Below are positions 6,749 to 8,281 of a DNA stretch of 8,281 bases, piece by piece (the first letter of the stretch is position 1; the number at the start of each line of letters is the position of its first letter). Location: assembly GCA_012513595.1 (NCBI GenBank), contig JAAZBY010000066.1, positions 1 to 8,281 on the forward strand, written 5' to 3'. The DNA is from Chloroflexota bacterium. GTDB lineage: Bacteria; Chloroflexota; Anaerolineae; UBA1429. Both the position numbers and the translations under genes were made by a program. The notes beneath the pieces were generated by a model that worked only from the letters and a program-made list of their open reading frames with translations, searched no databases and had not been told where the DNA came from.

Positions 6749-7390
6749 CTAGACTTGCGCCACGTAGGCGCTGAGAGACGAGACCATCAGGTAGACGGCC
6801 ATGGCGCCCGGATCGCGCACCCCCACGGTGCGCTCCTTGAACCAGGAAGATCTGCCCACCTCCGACTTGAGCCCCTCGGTGGCCACCATGCCCGCCTCGG
6901 CCGCTTCACGGGCCGCGGCGAGGGCCTGGGCCAGCGTCGTGCCCCGCTGTGCAGCGCCCTGCAGCGCCTCGGCGGCGGGCACCAGAGCGTCGAGGAGCGT
7001 CTTTTGCCCCACGTCCGACTTGCCGCGCTCCTTGACGCCCTCGGCGGCGGCAGCGAACATGCCCGCCAACTCCCGGACGCCCAGCGCATCCCGCCCCTTG
7101 GCAACCCGGGCCGCGCGCATGCACATCGTGGCAAAGAGCACCCCGAACGTCGAGGCGGCCTTGCGGTTGAAGGCCAGGCCTGCGCGCATCACGACAGTGG
7201 CAATGTCCTGCCCCTCTAGCGCGGCCAGCTCCTCGCGCACAGCAGCAAAGCCGAGGGTCACCGTGATCCCCAGGTCCCCGTCGCCGATGGCTGCGTCGAG
7301 GGCGCGGAGCTCCTCTGCGCGTGCGGTGAGGTCATCGGCCATCCTCTCCAGTGCTGCACGCACGTCGCCGGCAGTCAGCAAGTCACTCAC
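6749..7390 (-). CDS. dhaL: DhaL-family subunit of a dihydroxyacetone-kinase-like enzyme
   Basis: A 213-residue protein of the DhaL (Dak2) family, the nucleotide-holding subunit that transfers phosphate to the ketose bound on DhaK. The three Mg-nucleotide aspartates are visible as Asp32, Asp37 and Asp39 in 'LDAAIGDGDLG'. The usual His after GDGD is replaced by Leu40. Further family marks are 'VGQKTLLDALVPA' (127-139), 'EVGRSSWFKER' (177-187) and 'DPGA' (193-196). Length is normal for a stand-alone DhaL. The start is GTG, with a strong GGAGG 7 nt upstream abutting the dhaK stop codon; the genes are only 12 bp apart, which points to translational coupling and equal amounts of the two subunits. 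In PTS-type systems DhaM recharges the nucleotide on DhaL; no DhaM gene is in the window, so ATP may be used directly. The ketose substrate may not be dihydroxyacetone. Stop is TAG. Confidence 0.93.
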   Translation of the reverse strand: MSDLLTAGDVRAALERMADDLTARAEELRALDAAIGDGDLGITVTLGFAAVREELAALEGQDIATVVMRAGLAFNRKAASTFGVLFATMCMRAARVAKGRDALGVRELAGMFAAAAEGVKERGKSDVGQKTLLDALVPAAEALQGAAQRGTTLAQALAAAREAAEAGMVATEGLKSEVGRSSWFKERTVGVRDPGAMAVYLMVSSLSAYVAQV

Positions 7391-7397
7391 AGCGCCC

Positions 7398-7402
7398 CCT
7401 CC
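7398..7402 (-). promoter_or_regulatory. Ribosome binding site of dhaL touching the dhaK stop
   Basis: GGAGG on the - strand, directly after the dhaK TAG (7403-7405) and 7 nt before the dhaL GTG. It supports the GTG start and suggests coupled translation of the two kinase subunits. Confidence 0.65.
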
Positions 7403-8281
7403 CTACCCCTGCACAAAGAACGGAGAAGCGGCCGGCGCGTCCAGCAGGCGCGTGAGCTCATCGTCCAGGCGCAAGAGCGATACGGAAGCCCCGGCCATCT
7501 CCATCGACGTCGCGTACTCGCCCACATAGGCGCGGTGCACGCAGATCCCCTCCGCGAGCAGGATCTGGTGCACCTTGCGATAGAGGATGTACAGCTCTTC
7601 GGGCGGCGTCGCGCCCAGGCCGTTCACCAACACCGAGACGCAGTCGCCGCGTGAGAAGGGCAGGTCAACCAGGATGGCACGCGTAAGCCGCTCGGCGATG
7701 GCGTCGGCCGACTGTAGGGGGCCGCGCTCGACCCCGGCCTCACCGTGGATGCCCATGCCGATCTCCATCTCGTCATCCGCGATGGTGAAGGTGGGCACGC
7801 CGGCCATCGGCACCGTGCAGGGCGAAAGCGCCACCCCCATCGAGCGGGTCCACTCGGTGGCCTTGCGCGCCACCCGAGTGACCTCATCGAGGTCGAGGCC
7901 TTCCTCGGCCGCGGCGCCGACGATCTTGTAAGCGTAAAAGAGGCCAGCCACACCGCGGCGGCGCTGCCACTCCTCGGGCGGGGCCGAGGCGACATCATCA
8001 GAGACGAGTACCGTCTCCACGCGGATGTCCTCCATGGCGGCCATCTCGGCGGCCATGTCAAAGTTCATCGTGTCACCCTGGTAGTTGCCGTACAGGTACA
8101 GGCATCCCGCCCCACCGTGTGCTGCGCGGGTAGCCTCGGCCATTGTCTCGGCGCTCGGAGACGAGAACACATTCCCGACCGCGACTCCGTGGGCCAGCCC
8201 GCGGCCCACGTAGCCCAGAAAGACCGGCAGATGGCCGGAGCCGCCCCCCGTGAGAATGGCCACCTGCCCCGCTACTGGCGC
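7403..8281 (-). CDS. dhaK: DhaK-family subunit of a dihydroxyacetone-kinase-like enzyme, N-terminus beyond the edge
   Basis: 292 residues of a DhaK (Dak1) family protein, the subunit that binds a short-chain ketose covalently through a His before phosphorylation. The frame is open to the right edge (Ala-Pro-Val-Ala-Gly-Gln precede the GTG at 8263), so about 40-60 N-terminal residues are missing and that GTG is internal. Numbered from this codon, GGGSGH (6-11) gives the substrate-site His11, 'GNYQGD' gives Asp64, and 'GMGIHGEAG' contains His173, the equivalent of the His that forms the hemiaminal with dihydroxyacetone. The canonical GGGSGHEP reads GGGSGHLP here, and the surrounding stretch (LPVFLGYVGRGLAHG) also departs from dihydroxyacetone-specific enzymes, hinting at another ketose such as a tetrulose. 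There is no fused DhaL domain; that function is supplied by the next gene, 12 bp on. Stop is TAG. Confidence 0.93.
   Translation of the reverse strand, partial: APVAGQVAILTGGGSGHLPVFLGYVGRGLAHGVAVGNVFSSPSAETMAEATRAAHGGAGCLYLYGNYQGDTMNFDMAAEMAAMEDIRVETVLVSDDVASAPPEEWQRRRGVAGLFYAYKIVGAAAEEGLDLDEVTRVARKATEWTRSMGVALSPCTVPMAGVPTFTIADDEMEIGMGIHGEAGVERGPLQSADAIAERLTRAILVDLPFSRGDCVSVLVNGLGATPPEELYILYRKVHQILLAEGICVHRAYVGEYATSMEMAGASVSLLRLDDELTRLLDAPAASPFFVQG

Noticed and set aside
7403..8263. GTG at 8263 as the start of the DhaK gene
   Set aside because: The frame stays open to the window edge, and the family has about 50 more residues before the GGGSGH motif, so this is an internal Val codon of a truncated gene.

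Overview
The window is G+C-rich bacterial DNA (about two thirds G+C by eye) with closely packed genes, Shine-Dalgarno sequences before most starts, and several GTG starts. It reads as the chromosome of a free-living heterotroph. The family-5 solute-binding protein with a 'DKDADGFR'-type segment, the fused E1 alpha/beta dehydrogenase and the absence of phosphotransferase (PTS) genes would fit Chloroflexota (Thermomicrobia-like). That is only a guess from style; an actinobacterium or another high-GC phylum is possible.

Layout. At the left edge is the C-terminal half of an ABC-transporter solute-binding protein on the + strand (1-897), closed by a strong intrinsic terminator (918-955). Everything else lies on the - strand and is transcribed right to left toward that terminator. 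In transcription order: a DhaK-type kinase subunit (cut by the right edge), DhaL, an SDR oxidoreductase, a zinc-dependent medium-chain alcohol/polyol dehydrogenase, a small VOC/glyoxalase-fold protein, a fused alpha-beta thiamine-diphosphate (ThDP) E1 dehydrogenase, and an ankyrin-repeat protein. The spacings are 12, 62, 192, 80, 15 and 71 bp. No gene-free stretch exceeds 192 bp, and no RNA gene, insertion sequence, CRISPR array or attachment site was seen.

How the genes may work together (inference). Two NAD(P)-dependent dehydrogenases of different folds, a split dihydroxyacetone-kinase-like enzyme and a ThDP 2-oxoacid/acetoin-type E1 suggest breakdown of a small polyol, ketose or hydroxyketone. 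One or both dehydrogenases would oxidise an alcohol to a ketone, DhaK-DhaL would phosphorylate a short ketose, and the E1 would oxidatively cleave or decarboxylate a keto compound. The family-5 transporter next door could import the substrate but is convergent, so it is not part of the same transcript. The substrate is not determined. The DhaK signature is GGGSGHLP rather than the canonical GGGSGHEP, which argues against assuming plain dihydroxyacetone. Acetoin/2,3-butanediol catabolism is the main alternative reading, because SDR + Zn-dehydrogenase + E1 is also the enzyme set for that pathway.

Other points: 7 of the 8 genes end in TAG, which is unusual for G+C-rich DNA, and the ankyrin protein at the operon's end has an acidic insertion and no obvious metabolic role.
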